A model generated the notes under the pieces. It was given only the letters and a program-made list of their open reading frames with translations, was not told the origin of the DNA and did no database searches. Positions 1-12,847 of a DNA stretch of 64,000 bases are shown here, one piece after another. How positions within the stretch are numbered: position 1 is the stretch's first letter; every line of letters starts with the position of its first letter. Source of the stretch: Dryococelus australis (taxonomy: Eukaryota > Arthropoda > Insecta > Phasmatodea > Phasmatidae); NCBI GenBank assembly GCA_029891345.1, contig CM056995.1:79919895-79983894 (forward strand). Reading direction: 5' to 3'. The position numbers and the translations under genes are program-made.

Positions 1-1867
1 CCGCCGTCGGAAATGGCCGCTGCAGGGGCCCGCACTCTACGGGTACTTGTGTGCACCAATTAAGAAGTGTCCCGCATCGGTTGCATGGAAATTGTTACTC
101 CACGTGTGCGTGATTTGTGTTCATCCAAGCGCTTATGACGAGGGCGCAAAGTGCAGAGTAGTGAAGTGCAAACACATGTACCCGCGCATACGTATTCTGA
201 AAGTAGAACCAGTGAGATCAAATATTTGTTTATTATAAAGCAATTACAAGATACTCAAGGACAGACGTCCATGCAAGTCTGCACGTAGTCATAGGATAAT
301 TTAAGTGTCCTACGGGCCCAGTATATGTGTTATTTTCATTTTTCACATGTATCACCCACATTTCACTTTACACAGTGCCTTATGCTTCTTAAAGGGTTTC
401 GGTAAGTAGAGCAATTAATTATGCAAGAGTTATTTGTTTTAAGAAATGTGAGTAGGAAGTTCGCGCGGCATGATGGCCCGTCCAAACTGGCCAGCGCACC
501 GTCGCGAAGGGTTAGTCATTCTATAGTGTCTCAAGGAGTCGGACGTGCGCTTGGACTGTCCATCAACATTTTTAACTAATCACTTTCACTGAAGTAGATT
601 TTTTAGATAACCGGAAACTCGTGTTTTTTTTTCTCTTCCCATGGCCTAAAATTGCCTGGGAAGGCTTACCTTTACACAGTAATTCTTAGTGACCATGTGC
701 AGTTATCAGTGTAACGCTACCGGCGGGTAAAGTCTGGAAATTGCTTTGTAAGTTGTTTCCTAGACGAACATTTAAATAATACCCAGTGAATTACAACAAA
801 GTGTCTGATTCTTCATTTGGCTTGTCTATGGGCTATAAGGGTTTGTGTCCCCACCTTTCCCGCTTTTTTAGTGTACTGTGCAAGGGTTTCCAATGTATTT
901 AAGAATGTTTTTATCTTCGTCTAACTAAATATGGGTGAGTCACCCTGAGATCTCGCTGCGTATAAAGCATAATACAGGTACTGACATGTGTCGCTCCTCA
1001 CCCTAAGCCGTTTGTCATGCCAGCCGCTCTCAAGTGGATCACACATGCGCTCTCTACGATTGATCACCGGCGAGTAGTGTCAGTGTCGTGCGGGTACAGG
1101 AGTGGGCAAGATTGGGCAATTGCAGTGCAGTGTGTAGCGCCACGTGCGCCTACCAGCCCAGGAGAGCGGGTGGAGTAATACATGAACACGTGTATTACTT
1201 TAAAAAGAATTGTAACATTTTTACAAACACATTTTTCGCCATGTGATAAGGACACGTGACCTGTGAATCAAGTGTAATCTGTCTAGAAACCCTTATGCCC
1301 CAGTGTTGTTTTAAAGGGTTTTTTTTTCTTCACAAATGTTTATTCTCACCACCACCAGTGTTATGTCCACCCCATTTCATCCCAATTGCAAGGTAAGCTT
1401 CAGAAACAATTATAGATTTATGTTTTTACAGTGTTTGAGAGTATTATGGCATGTAACGGTAAATTTGTTTCTCTGCGTAAGTAGATCCCTCCATGGTGCG
1501 TGGGACCGCCACTGCCAGCCCTCGTGCCACAGTGGGAAGTTAGTCAGCAAGTTGTACCCAGAAGGGCCGCATGTGTGAAGTCGTGCTTGCTCTTTTCCCG
1601 CCCAGATAGTATCAATCTTCATCACAGGTCTTTTTCAGCAATAGTTAAGTATATCTAGAACCTTCTTTCGTTTGTCCGGAATACTCCCCCTCGCCTTCCC
1701 AGGAATTGCATTGCCTAGGAAGTTCAAAAGTTCATCAGCACACCTAGTGCTTTATTTACCGCATAGCATTCGCCGCAAGTTTAAAGTGTGCAATTGTGTA
1801 AGTTATTCTCCTGGAGGTAATGTTAAATTCTGCAATAAATAGCATGAAATGATGAGTGCTTTTTATC
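1..1867. other. Intergenic sequence, no supported gene
   Basis: No recognisable domain, exon or repeat was found. The extreme left end is CpG-rich. An ATG at 13 opens MAAAGARTLR followed by a GT, so a first exon is conceivable but unsupported. AATAAA occurs at about 1,832 on the plus strand. Confidence 0.5.
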
Positions 1868-2940
1868 TCGCTCCGTTCTCCTCCACACCCTCTGAAGATT
1901 CTCACCGTTGTTTCCTCTTCCTCTAAACACCCCCCTTACTTAGGTTGCAGTGTGGCCCTCCCCATCCTCCCTCTTAGTCACCATCCTGAATAGCCGTTCA
2001 ACTTTCCTCCTGTCCTACAATAAGCTCCACCCCATTTATTTCATCATCACTGATGGCCTATAGATCCCTTCTTCCTCATCATCCTGCCCCTACCTTCCAC
2101 ACCTTCCCTTCACCCATCTTGCTGCCCTTCTACACCTTTTCCAGTTCTCACACCTCCACATACGGGTCCCATACTGCTGCAGCATATTTTAACGTTGGCA
2201 GTACCATTGTGCCATACGCCTTCTCTTTCACCTCACAGCTGACTCTTCAGCACCCTTCCCAGCATATGCAGAGCCCTTCTTCCCTTTGCAACAACCTCTC
2301 TACCTGTTTTTTCCATCTGAGGTCTCCCTGCAGTACAATCCCTAGATACTTATATTCTGCTGTTTCTTCTATCTCTTGCCCCTCCTATCTGTACATGTCC
2401 CTGCTTATTAACTTCTTCCTCGTGAACCTCACTACCGTAGTTTATCTTACATTTATCATCATTTTATTTTTCCTGGTCCACAACCATATCTTATCAATGT
2501 CCGCTTGCAACTTTCCGTCCCCCCTCTCCCACTGCAGCATCCACAACACAATCGTCTCCAAGCAATCTTATTTTTCCCCTAATCCCCAAACCCGTCATTT
2601 ACCATTATGGTAAATAACAAAGGACCCAGCACACTTCCCTGTGGTACCCCTGATGTAACCTCCTCTTCCTCCGATATTGCCTCCCCCACCTTCACCCTCT
2701 GCCTTCGCCCCCTGAGGAAGTCCCCTATCCATTTCACTACCCTCCTGTCTGGTATCAGCGCCTCCACTTTCCCCATCAATGTGCCATGGGGCACCTTATC
2801 AAATGCCTTCTCAAAATCTATGAAGCAGGCATTCACCTGCTTCCCCTCATCAACTACTTGCACCAGATCCTCAACCCAGCCAGCTGAGTCTCACATGAGT
2901 GTTCCCTCCTGAAACTCCTCCAACCAGGGCATGGGCCCCT
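1868..2940 (-). mobile_element. Non-LTR retrotransposon (CR1/L2/Jockey-like) fragment, RT and C-terminal region
   Basis: The minus strand at 2579-2863 encodes reverse-transcriptase blocks, including ACFIDFEKAFDKVPHG and the hallmark SGVPQGSVLGPLLF. The catalytic FADD block that should follow is not intact. 1868-2450 (minus) is the downstream C-terminal region and is about 85-90% similar by eye to the opposite-strand copy at 44,780-45,340. The copy lacks the 5' half and its own 3' end, has several frame breaks and is dead. Confidence 0.85.
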
Positions 2941-4122
2941 TAAAACCTGCCATTTCCTGATGCAAGTGTTTTATGTGAATTCAAAGATAAATACTAATTT
3001 GTATGTGTGCTGCAACCTAATCAAAGTACCGCTAGTAGCATTTATGGGTGCGTGGTTTGACCCTAACAATTCACGTGAGGGAGTTTGATTACGTCATATT
3101 TAATTTGCAATAACAAGCATTGATTGGGCCGCCCAAAGAGCCCCTCGTTTAGAAGACAACAAGGTCTCCACATCAGAACAACTGTAAGCTCTACGTGGGA
3201 ATGTGGTCCGTATGATCAGTCAGCAGCACCCCGAGGTTACGAGTACTCCGCTCTACCGCAACATCAGTGATGCCGCCACAGCATCTGATGCCTACCGGGT
3301 ATACAATTCCAAACACCTTTTTCCAAATTCTGTTCACCACCTTTATAAATCCCAATCAAACCCATCTCTTCCAGTCAACCACCATCAATCGGCCCCCAAC
3401 GCAGAGCCAAAGTCCATGTATGAACTTTTGACCAAACTTTCAAAAATTTTTCACCTCAAGATGTCCATCTACGCCATCCTAATCCTGTTTAACCAACTAC
3501 ACGCAATGAAAGCCTATCGAAAAGCACTAGACTGTGAGTACTTGGATTCCGGTCCTTTGATATATATGTTAGTAGCCTAGCATCTTATCTGCAATCTTAA
3601 CTGAAGTTCCTAATGTTTACACTTCGCTAGACTTATTGTATTGTTTACATTCACACAATACTTGTAGGGCCTTTGGTAGTACATTTCTTTTTGTTCACGG
3701 CAATACTTCTGTGCAATTATTAAAATCTACTTTCTACGAATCTAAGAATTGCAAATGTGTTCACTTCAAAATCAAGTGGCGCAATCATAACCGTATCACA
3801 TGGGCCGGTCATAAACATGATGCATAGCAACTTTACTAATAAAAAATATTTATAGATATATGAAGCAAAGAGTAGCAAAGAAATTGATTTTTTTTTTTGT
3901 TGTGGCGTGTAAACTTTCCTCCTCTTTCGGAATTTTAAAATGTCACGGTGACAACGAAACACAACCTGGCAGAATAAATGCAGATTGCATACGATAAAGA
4001 TATCATTTTTCTGTTATGAATTGTTTATAACAAAACCATATTTTAAAATGACCAGAATTACGTATATTTTTTTTGGTGAGATTATTGTTTTTAAATTACA
4101 TACAACCTATATATCTAAACTA
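2941..4122. other. Intergenic; unrecognised 125-codon ORF
   Basis: Largely AT-rich. The plus-strand ORF 3203-3580 starts MVRMISQQHPEV, is rich in Ser, Asn and His early on and carries a hydrophobic patch (IYAILILFNQL). It matches no family I know, and ORFs of this length can arise by chance. Confidence 0.3.
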
Positions 4123-5132
4123 TAGTCCATTCCCCACTGGAAGAAACTTTCTCGAAGCCCTGTTAAATATATACTTGCAGACCCATTTTGTATCTTTCCG
4201 CCATTTGTAAAAAAACATTGTCATGTAGCATCTGTCAAAATCAATGTTTACATTCCATTATGTGTGTTTGTATACTTTCACTACACCTAAACATAAACAT
4301 TGAAATGTGACTTCTACTTGTGTGTGTCAAATGTGTTGATTACTGTTTACAGCTTTTCAAAGAATTCTGCCATATACCAAAAAACCATTCCATACGAACG
4401 TTCATAGTTTAGGCCTCTAACATTATGTAGGTCAGCTTTAAGATGCTTTAAAAATGTCTGAATTGACGATAGTTCTTACGGTTGTTACATTAACATATTT
4501 GTTTTCCACGACATAGCACATTACATGTCATGCACGTTAATATTGTTCCGTAACTGTGTTTAACCCTGTTACAACCGTGAGGTAAATAACTAGTATTTAT
4601 CCTTTTGTTTTTGATATGTTTTGGTTTATTTCTTTAAAAGGATGGCCTCAGTTGGCATAAACATTAAAACAAAGGAACAACCAGTCCAATGAAAAAGACA
4701 CATTAAATTCAAGCACACAATTTGTGTCGCTTACTTTTTGTTGTGCAAACTTAAAAGAGAGAGGTGAACATGCACACAAATAAGCCTACCATAACTTTCA
4801 TTCTGCTCATGTTTCTATGTATTGCTACTTACTGTGTTTCAAACACCTAGGGCAAAGGTACAACGTTGTGATAAAGATGTGGATGTAAATAAATTTCTTC
4901 ATAGTTTAAACATATAAATAGTGCACATCAAATATTTGAAATCACACCCTTGCACAGATCCAGCGTAACGATCACCACACAGCCATGCCATGCCATGCCA
5001 TGCCACACACAGCGGTTAACCAAATACACGTAACAGTAATATTTATTACTGCAGTGGAAACCCAGATTTTTATCACATAGTAATTTGCCACACCACATCT
5101 GCCAACTCCATGTGGTAACAGTCCTGCCATCA

Positions 5133-5135
<3 letters not shown>

Positions 5136-5196
<61 letters not shown>
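5136..5196. repeat. (TA)n microsatellite
   Basis: About 60 bp of uninterrupted TA at the 5' edge of the Helitron. It may have grown from the AT-rich Helitron terminus. Confidence 0.98.
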
Positions 5197-5198
<2 letters not shown>

Positions 5199-5784
5199 GT
5201 TTCTTAGTCCCGTATGCGTTCCTATAACATTCATCCGATTGCAATGAAACTTTTGGTAAGTTGTTGTACGCATGCCTGCGAAGGTTATCGAGTTGGAAAA
5301 CCATTTTTCAATAGGTGGCGCACGAGTTGTTTCAACAAATGAGTTTATTCTAGCTATTGTCTTACAAAAGACAGATGATGACGTAATCAAAATATGACAA
5401 TTTGTTCAGTTTCAAATCTACAATCTACAGGAACAGATCAGGGATTTGATTTTGGCGACATTTAATCTAAACAAATGTTTGATATTACTTTTATAAACAA
5501 GACTAATTACTAATTTGTAACTTCAAGTTACTTTTTGTACTATCGTTTGAATATAGTTGATTTTAAGCAGACAAAAGATGTTTTATTTGTCCATCATTTC
5601 ATACTTTACCTAATCTCCTAATCACATTATATATAATTTCTAAGTACATTGCCTTTACGAACCCCGTATTTATAGAATAATAAATGTATTTATTATATTA
5701 CTATATTTCATATATATTTTATATACTATATTCCAAAACGAAATACCAGGCAAAGCGACAACGTATAAGTCCATCGATACTGTA

Positions 5785-6279
5785 ATGAATCAAGATGAAG
5801 TTGTCCATTATCTAACTGAATTCTTGAATTCACTTGATTTGCCAGGCATATCGCTGCACGTGTTAACATTGAAAATTGGTGTGCCTATAATTCTCCGAAA
5901 CATCAATCCACCACGACTTTGCAACGGTACCAGGCTTTCAGTGAAAAAGATGATGAACAATATCATTGAAGCTACAATTTTAAAAGGAAAATTTAAAGGA
6001 GAAAATGTACTGTTGCCACGGATGCCAATGATTCCGACAGATATGCCATTTGAGTTCAAACGTTTGCAGTTTCTGGTGCGACTCACATTTGCAATGACTA
6101 TCAACAAGGCTCAGGGGCAATCACTACAAGTGTGTGGACTAAATTTGGGAAATCCATGCTTCTCACATAGACAGCTGTATGTGGCCTGCTCATGCGTCGA
6201 AAAACCTTCTGACTTGTTCGTATACGCACCAGACGGAAAAACAAAAACTATTCTGTATCCAAAAGCACTTCAGATTTAA
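5785..6279 (+). pseudogene. Helitron PIF1-like helicase, C-terminal remnant
   Basis: A 164-codon open frame ends at the natural C-terminus. The motif LTFAMTINKAQGQSLQVCGL and the following QLYVACS...KPSDLFVYAPDG are the last helicase motifs of Helitron Pif1-type proteins. A typical SRVG is altered here to SCVE, which removes the motif VI arginine. Walker A and B and the Rep nuclease are absent, so this is a relic. Confidence 0.88.
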
Positions 6280-7641
6280 AACATAAACACTTTCTTTCTT
6301 TGCGTGGCATTGCAACACATGCCGGGTACTCGCTAGTATCTAAATATATTAAAATAAATATTCAAACATTAAAATCTCTTTTCAGTTGTAAATTACAAAT
6401 TCAAAAATTATTTTGCTGTATCAAGTATGAAATATACTAAAATTTTAAACATGTATATTTTGTTTGCTAGTTGAAGCGAAACCTCCGAGGGGGAGAGAGA
6501 TGCAAGTGAGAGAAAGCAACATCCACTTCCTCAGTCAATAAAATCATAGGGCCTACGCACAATATTTTGTGCAGTTATTTTCAACTGTAAAATGAAATAT
6601 GTTGCCATCAGGGCTACCTAAATATTTCAATAGGCACAGTTTAACATACAAATAGTATACTAAAATACTACGTTAAAATAATATTTAGCTGTGAATTATT
6701 TCTTACCGGCCGTTGCCAACATGTCGTTGCTTTCGCTGTTGTTAATTCATATTTAATACGAAATAAATATTACAAGTTAATGGGCAAAATTAAGGTAAAG
6801 TTTCATTTATTCAATAATACAGTACTCAACAAGTTAACCCCAGTGTTATACATTTGTGGAATACAGGATATTTAGAAAGAAAGAAGGTTGACATGATACA
6901 CACAGAGTAATTTATCAAACGTTGATTTTCCTAAGTCTCTTCCAGTCGGGAATGGACTATAGTCAACTACAAATTGATACTAAACATGCACGCTGCAGCA
7001 CGTGCAGATACAAATCCTGACAGATAAAAACAAAACATTTTAAAACAAGTAACGACTTGCGACATTGTGGACACAAAAATCAACATATAAAATTTAACCT
7101 TGTCGATTTTAGTTTGTTTTGCCGACTGTAATACTCAACGTTTATAAAGAACTAGGGATGTCAAAATATAAATTTTTCTTGATTCCGATTCTCGATTCCA
7201 ACTGCATAACCTTTCACTTGATTCCGCTTCGATTTCAATAGCATAAATTAGAATATAGTGATAATATGTGCCTACAGTAGTCAATGCATCCTTTAGAAAT
7301 TTTGTTTTATTGGTCTAATCAGACAGAGACAGATATGAAGACTAAGGCTTTCTGGCCTGCCAAATGAAGTTAATTTCCTATATTTATGTAACATTTTGAC
7401 TTATCTAATTACATCTAACTAGTTCACATCAGTATTTTTAATAAGTCTATGATTTATTTGAAATTAATATATATTATACCAAAAAGTTAAACATAAGTTC
7501 TCAACTTCGCAATGCAATATTTTAGGTCAACTTGTGAAGCTAACCAATATGTACACAAATATTGATGCTATTCAGTAATGAAACAAATACAAGTAACCTT
7601 TCATTTAGCATTGCTAAATGAAAATACTCTTACAGGACATT

Positions 7642-7872
7642 TTAAGTTGCAGACACACTGGATGATTTGCTCCTACATGCATCTTTGCCCAAAAGATCTT
7701 CTGCAACATTATTGGCAATTTTCTTGTTCTTGCCATGTTTACTTAGTGTTTTCTCTTTATTAGTTGTGCGACTAACCCCACCACTTGAAATTTTTGCTGA
7801 GCTCAAACTACAAAATGTGTAATTTGAGTCATTTACGTTAACTGAAAAATAATTCCACACATTGCTAGACAT
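7642..7872 (-). pseudogene. hAT transposase N-terminus (BED zinc-finger remnant)
   Basis: The minus-strand ORF begins MSSNVWNYFSVNVND, followed by FCSLSSAKISSGGVSRTTN. This is the BED-finger pattern (VWxxF...CxxCxxxIsxGG...TxN) of hAT transposases. The second cysteine of CxxC is replaced by Ser and the expected HLxxxH part is disrupted, so the finger is inactive. Confidence 0.65.
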
Positions 7873-7933
7873 TTTCTTCGTGTCTCAAGTAAATAAAATC
7901 CTCTACACATTTAAAACTTCAACATTACCCACT

Positions 7934-8043
<110 letters not shown>

Positions 8044-8203
8044 TTATTTTTGGTAAAGGTAAACACAAAACAAAATTGCTTTCAATCGACTACCTCAAAA
8101 ACGAAAATGTCACAAATAGGAAATATGTTTGGTACAGAAAATGTACCTGTTCTTTATCTAATACACAGTTAAATAGTAGGTAAACAAAATCAAAAATCCA
8201 AAA

Positions 8204-8230
8204 AATAATACCAGGAATCCTGGTATTATT
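8204..8230. repeat. Perfect 13-bp inverted repeat (hairpin)
   Basis: AATAATACCAGGA is followed after one base by its exact reverse complement, TCCTGGTATTATT. It lies within the hAT element. Confidence 0.95.
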
Positions 8231-9021
8231 AAGGCTCCTGGTCCAAGATCCTTACATTCGTGCAACAGACTAAAAGCCAATGCATGTCCCGGAACTCAAT
8301 GAGCTTGCCGCTGGCGAGGGTTCATACATACAAACCACATTTGGTTGCAGACAGACGCCCACTTCCGAGCGCCCGGCTTATTATCTAACACTGGTCGCAA
8401 CACTTACGAGCAACAAAGTGCTATCTCCAACAGTATCCGCATGTATGGCGGTGGCCTTTCATCCGTGACTGACAGTTTGATTTATTGTTTCGTCTATGCA
8501 GACATTTACAGGTTTAGATATTTTACGGTAGATTTCCACATGAGTTTGTAGCATTTTTGCAACAGTATACACGTAATACTGTTCTGGATCAGAAAGTGCG
8601 CAAAAAAAAACCGAGTGCAGTTTTCCCATTAAAGCCGCACCACACAGCACATTGCGTGACGAAGTGAAATGAGGCAGCCAAATGCTGATAATAACCATCA
8701 AGATAAAAACGACTCGTTTAACCCAAGTTTTGATTATACGACTCTCTCTTTGCCTGTACTACTGTGGATAATCGAGATTCTACCTTATTATCTTCATTTT
8801 TTCATGGTCTAACCATCATCGAATGGTTAGTTCTGGTCGATGCATGCAAGTTCGGTACAGGTTCAGCCTATTTGGAAAACCAGAGACCTGTTGCTGTGCA
8901 ACATACCCTCAAAAAATCATGTGAAGGTGGACGAGGATTTATAACAATTAACCACTCGATTCTAGATTCTTTGATACCTATAATAATCGAGAGTATCGAG
9001 GTATCGACTTCGACATCCCTA

Positions 9022-9539
9022 CAAAGAACCCTAAACGCCCTTTTTCTGTACGTTTGTAGGCAACTCTTCAACGCAGACAGATCTCGATAATGAAGTTCAA
9101 ATTATTACCGCTTGGGTGTTTATTGTATGTTGCAAATTCCAATGCTGGCATCCGTATTACATGCGGATCTACGACTCCAGCATTTCGTTTTTAAACAAAT
9201 GTCTGTGGAATGGTATGAAAAAAAAAAAGTGCGGCTTTGCCTTTAAATCAGTTTGATGTGACGCATGCCAGCATGCTGCGCAGTGAGAATGCATGCTCTA
9301 CGGATGACTTTGCCCCATTTATGAGCCACATGCGCTCAGGGGTGAAATATATATACTGCAAGCCTGATAAAATGTATTGCACTACGACAGCTCACAAGCC
9401 TGGGTAGCCGATTACATCATTGTTAATTACGTGCGTAATTACAATCCCCATTGCCCATCCAGATTTATGCATGCAAATGGCACCCTGCGAAATAAATAAA
9501 TATTATTGAAATTTTACTACTCGTCGCTTAGCTCTGGAA
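9022..9539. other. Intergenic, nothing recognised
   Basis: Mixed-composition sequence with short GCATGC-type palindromes around 9,240-9,300 and 9,470. No gene or repeat family was recognised. Confidence 0.5.
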
Positions 9540-10960
9540 GAAGTTCCTACAATCTCGAGATGGCAGCACCCCCGTGCTGGGGGTTTTAAATTTTTGTCAT
9601 CACCTTCACGCGGGGCAATAAGAAAAGTGCAGCGCTCTTTCACCCCCAATAAAAACCCTCCCCCATGGTGGAAGGTTACGCTACCCCCCCCCCCCCCCAC
9701 ACCCAGAAGAACTGCTAAGAGGAAATTTAGCATAAATAAAACTCCAGCAGCCACCACCAGCAGATGTGCCGGGCTCGTTGGCCAAAGAGGACGCCAGCCA
9801 CCCTGAGTCTGCTGAAAACTCTCAGCCTACCTTAAGTCTGCCAAAGACTCTCCGCCTACCTCAGTCTGCCGAAGACTTTCCTGTCTAGTCTGACCAAAGA
9901 CTCTGTGCTCCTACCTAAATCCATCCTACCAAAGTCTGTCCAAAGACTCACCCTTAAGGCTCCCGTCAGGCTGCGAAGAACTGTCTCTCTCTTTCTCTCT
10001 CCAAGACCTGCACACCACAGAAGACCAGCTCGGGATACGACTATGCCTTCTTCAGGTAAACCTCCCCTTAACCCCGGTATCCTCTTACCCCAGTCAACTT
10101 CCTGTGACGCCGCGGTAATGAGCCGGCGCGTTTTAGAGTACCTACCTGATTAGCGTCACTTTATCTACTCTAATTGTGTATTGAGTGTGCGAACCTAGTG
10201 GGGCAGATGTATAGTAGGAGAGGTGCACAAAGCAGACAGTGACACAGAGAATGTAGCGCTTTAGCTCGAACGACAGTAATTTCTACGTTCAAGGATGAAC
10301 CCCACCCAGTGTGTCAAGACCAAGTTCCACGACAAATCTTCCCCTTCATTTCCCTTGAAATCACTACCTCACTGGATCACCTTCTTGGTACCCAATGGCC
10401 AGGGTATCCTACGACCGTAAACGAGGATCAGGTTAAATTGCTCTCCCTGGAAGATAGTACTATTCCTTGTAATGCTCCCACTAGGCAGCAAGCTAAAACA
10501 ACTAGTAATGTCAAGATTAATCTGGGTATCACACCCAGAAGGTACAGTACTTCCGAAGTTCTGCTCGATAAAGTTAGAGTTGGGAAAAGTTGTACAGGTC
10601 CGACTCCTGGCCCAACCAGACAACCGATCCTGCATAACATCCCCTTCTCCCAATTTTGTTCCTTTACGGCAACCTACTTGCCCGGTTAAGATCTCCTCTG
10701 CCAACCCCCCCTCCCCCAAATCAACTAATTACCATCTCATTCTATTCACCTGGGATTACTAGTATACCGCATGTTGGCCACACTTACAGTGAGGAGGAAG
10801 AGCTCCCTGGACTGGCAGCCACATCCATCCGCCTCACTCTGGGGTTTGACTCCCATCACGCCTGACATAAGCCTACCCACACATGGCCTAATATTACATA
10901 CAGTCCCATACGACCGCAGTGGTCAAGTAGATCTAGTATAAGTCGCCATGGTAGGTCAAG
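9540..10960 (+). mobile_element. GC-rich LTR-retroelement-like fossil
   Basis: This block is much richer in C than its surroundings. It includes a poly-C run near 9,685 and diverged tandem units of the CTGCCAAAGACTCTCCGCC type (about 9,810-9,960). A stretch near 10,660-10,700 resembles the distal end of the fossil at 37,440-39,370, where both encode a short PTCP-V/I-KISS peptide, so it probably belongs to that group. It is broken and has no recognisable pol. Boundaries are approximate. Confidence 0.4.
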
Positions 10961-11179
10961 CTAGGCTTGGAAAATGTAGTCAATATCACCCTTCTACCAA
11001 CTAAGGCAGCAACACCCAGTAGCACACATGGCAGATGATATAAAAATTTGTAAAATTAACAAATAAAAACGTAAAACAGCAGCCCTGCACGTGTTCACTA
11101 TGCTTTAGCAAATAGCTTACAAAATGTCTAATGTAGTACCAGCACTACAAGTGCAACTTCCCAAGACAAAAATAAGCAC

Positions 11180-12847
11180 AGTTTGTTATAATACATTTTA
11201 TTACAAGTAACTGTCTCAGTTTTAATGTGCAAGGTAATAGGCATTTCACACTGTAACATGTCTACATAAAGTTGTTTCTCTTAAAGCTATGTGATGACAG
11301 TTTCACAACGAAAAGGAAGGAATAAAAATAACTTTCCTGTAACAATGTTTGAAAAAGTCTTGTTCCACAAAAACACACGAGTTTTTTATTTCTCTGCAGC
11401 AAAAGTTATAATTTGTAATTCACAAACTAGGATCATCCAGAAGCCCAACTTTGATGTTGCTTCTTGGTTACAAGCTGTAAATATGCAAGATATTAAAATA
11501 ATTTGTACGCGCATCACCAAATTTCAATCTTATGCATATTAGCAATAATTCTTGCACATGTGTCACATCTGAATATCACAGTATTATCAATTATTACAAT
11601 GATGGTACATAATCTGGTTCTAACTTTCTTTACCTAGTTAACAGTTCAGAGTTTTCAATAACACAACATAATCTAAATATAAACTAAAGTCAAATCTGGC
11701 AGATACTGAATTTGGAAAAACTAATATTTATGTATTAAAAAAGGGAGAAAGTGCTTGGAACTATTTTCTATTCAGTTATTACACCAATATTAAGCACAAT
11801 TTTAACACCTTGTGTGAGGGAACAACTCTTGCTGTGCTTTTGGAAATTCACCAAAGGATCCACCAGTGGTTCATACACCAGTTGAGGCATTTTCCAAACA
11901 TAAGGTAAATTTTCAGCAGTATTTTCATCTGCTTTCGGATGCAAATTAACATTACACACCAAATCTAAAGTTTTCATTGCCAATTGGTAAAACGCGGTGC
12001 CCAAATTACTTTTGTATATTTTGGAATGATTGAAAATTATGAGATGAGGGTGCGTTAACTTTTATTTTTCAGATAGTGTTCAAAAATTCATTGGTTGATG
12101 TTTTGGTGCATATCACCACACACACTGGATTTTTAGGCCAGTTGAACTGGTGAATCAATCTGTTTACGGACTCGCAGTTTTTGAATGTCTTGTATACATT
12201 TGTAGATACATTGGTGAATTTTCGAAAAAAAGGGCAGCTGTATTAACACAAATATGAACATTTAATACATATTACCATGTACACATCTGCTTATGTTACA
12301 TGATGTGCACTTGACTTCTTATGTATGTAACTGCATAGGTTGACCGACCTTATCTATGTGATTATTGAATAAACCATCAAGGCATTGGTCTAAACAAAGT
12401 ATTTCTGCAAATCTGCAATATTTTTGACATGTTTTCCAAACAGAGAACTAACAATCTTAAAATAAATATTTGACTCAGATTTTATACCATAACAGTTTCT
12501 TTTAAAAGAAAAAATATTGTGAAAATTATAAACACGAAAATTTACACACAGTTTGAGTTATAAAATGAAAATTATACATCTTGACATACACATTTTTTGG
12601 CCCGGAACACAGATACTAAAATTGCTCCTTGGCAGTCATGGGTACAATACATTTAAAGTGATCTTACAACAACCAATTGAACTAAACGTTCTTGAACTTC
12701 AAGTAACAGTGAATGAAACTTTCTGGTACGAAGTGTCAGCAATGGTTATCAGTACTGTGACATGTCCAACATGTATCACCTCCAAGTAACAGAAAACCAG
12801 ACCTTGCCATTCCAACAATTCTGAATTTTCCAGGTACTGACAGAAGA
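11180..12847 (-). other. CkIIbeta: Probable 3' UTR of CK2-beta
   Basis: AT-rich sequence immediately downstream of the stop codon with no competing gene on either strand. Minus-strand AATAAA motifs occur near 12,061, 11,386 and 11,197. The true end cannot be chosen without transcripts, so the left boundary is a guess at the most distal clear signal. Confidence 0.4.
11197..11202 (-). terminator. Candidate polyadenylation signal AATAAA
   Basis: The plus strand reads TTTATT, giving AATAAA on the minus strand about 1.65 kb below the CK2-beta stop. It is one of several candidates. Confidence 0.3.

Larger units (their letters stand above)
5130..6336 (+). mobile_element. Helitron, internally deleted, nested in a TIR element
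   Basis: The 3' end has the classic layout: a hairpin with stem GGCAT/ATGCC (6306-6323), then GGGTACTCG and terminal CTAG at 6333-6336, flanked by T. The 5' end is best placed at TC (5130-5131) after an A, giving the expected A/T host flanks, though the adjacent TA array blurs it. Sequence after the array (ATTCATCCGATTGCAATGAA) resembles Helitron 5' regions. Only the C-terminal part of the helicase remains and the Rep domain is gone. Confidence 0.85.
4123..6959. mobile_element. TIR DNA transposon (Tc1/mariner-type, TA target), split by a Helitron
   Basis: The ends are inverted repeats of about 27 bp. The left end reads TAGTCCATTCCCCACTGGAA and the right end, reverse complemented, reads TAGTCCATTCCCGACTGGAA, each bordered by TA (4121-4122 and 6960-6961). 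Removing the nested Helitron leaves about 1.6 kb of AT-rich interior with no transposase visible, so it is nonautonomous. TA borders and length favour Tc1/mariner, but no protein confirms this. Confidence 0.75.

Noticed and set aside
13-60. Possible first exon of a plus-strand gene (MAAAGARTLR followed by GT) at the left edge.
   Set aside because: Only about ten codons, no downstream exon recognised, and a CpG-rich start alone is not enough evidence.
2053-2613. A 186-codon plus-strand ORF.
   Set aside because: It is the antisense shadow of the LINE fragment encoded on the minus strand. Its Ser/Pro/Leu-rich composition is what purine-rich LINE coding sequence gives when read backwards.
4972-5390. 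ORFs rich in YIYIYI repeats (also 7862-8056).
   Set aside because: These are translations of TA microsatellites, not proteins.
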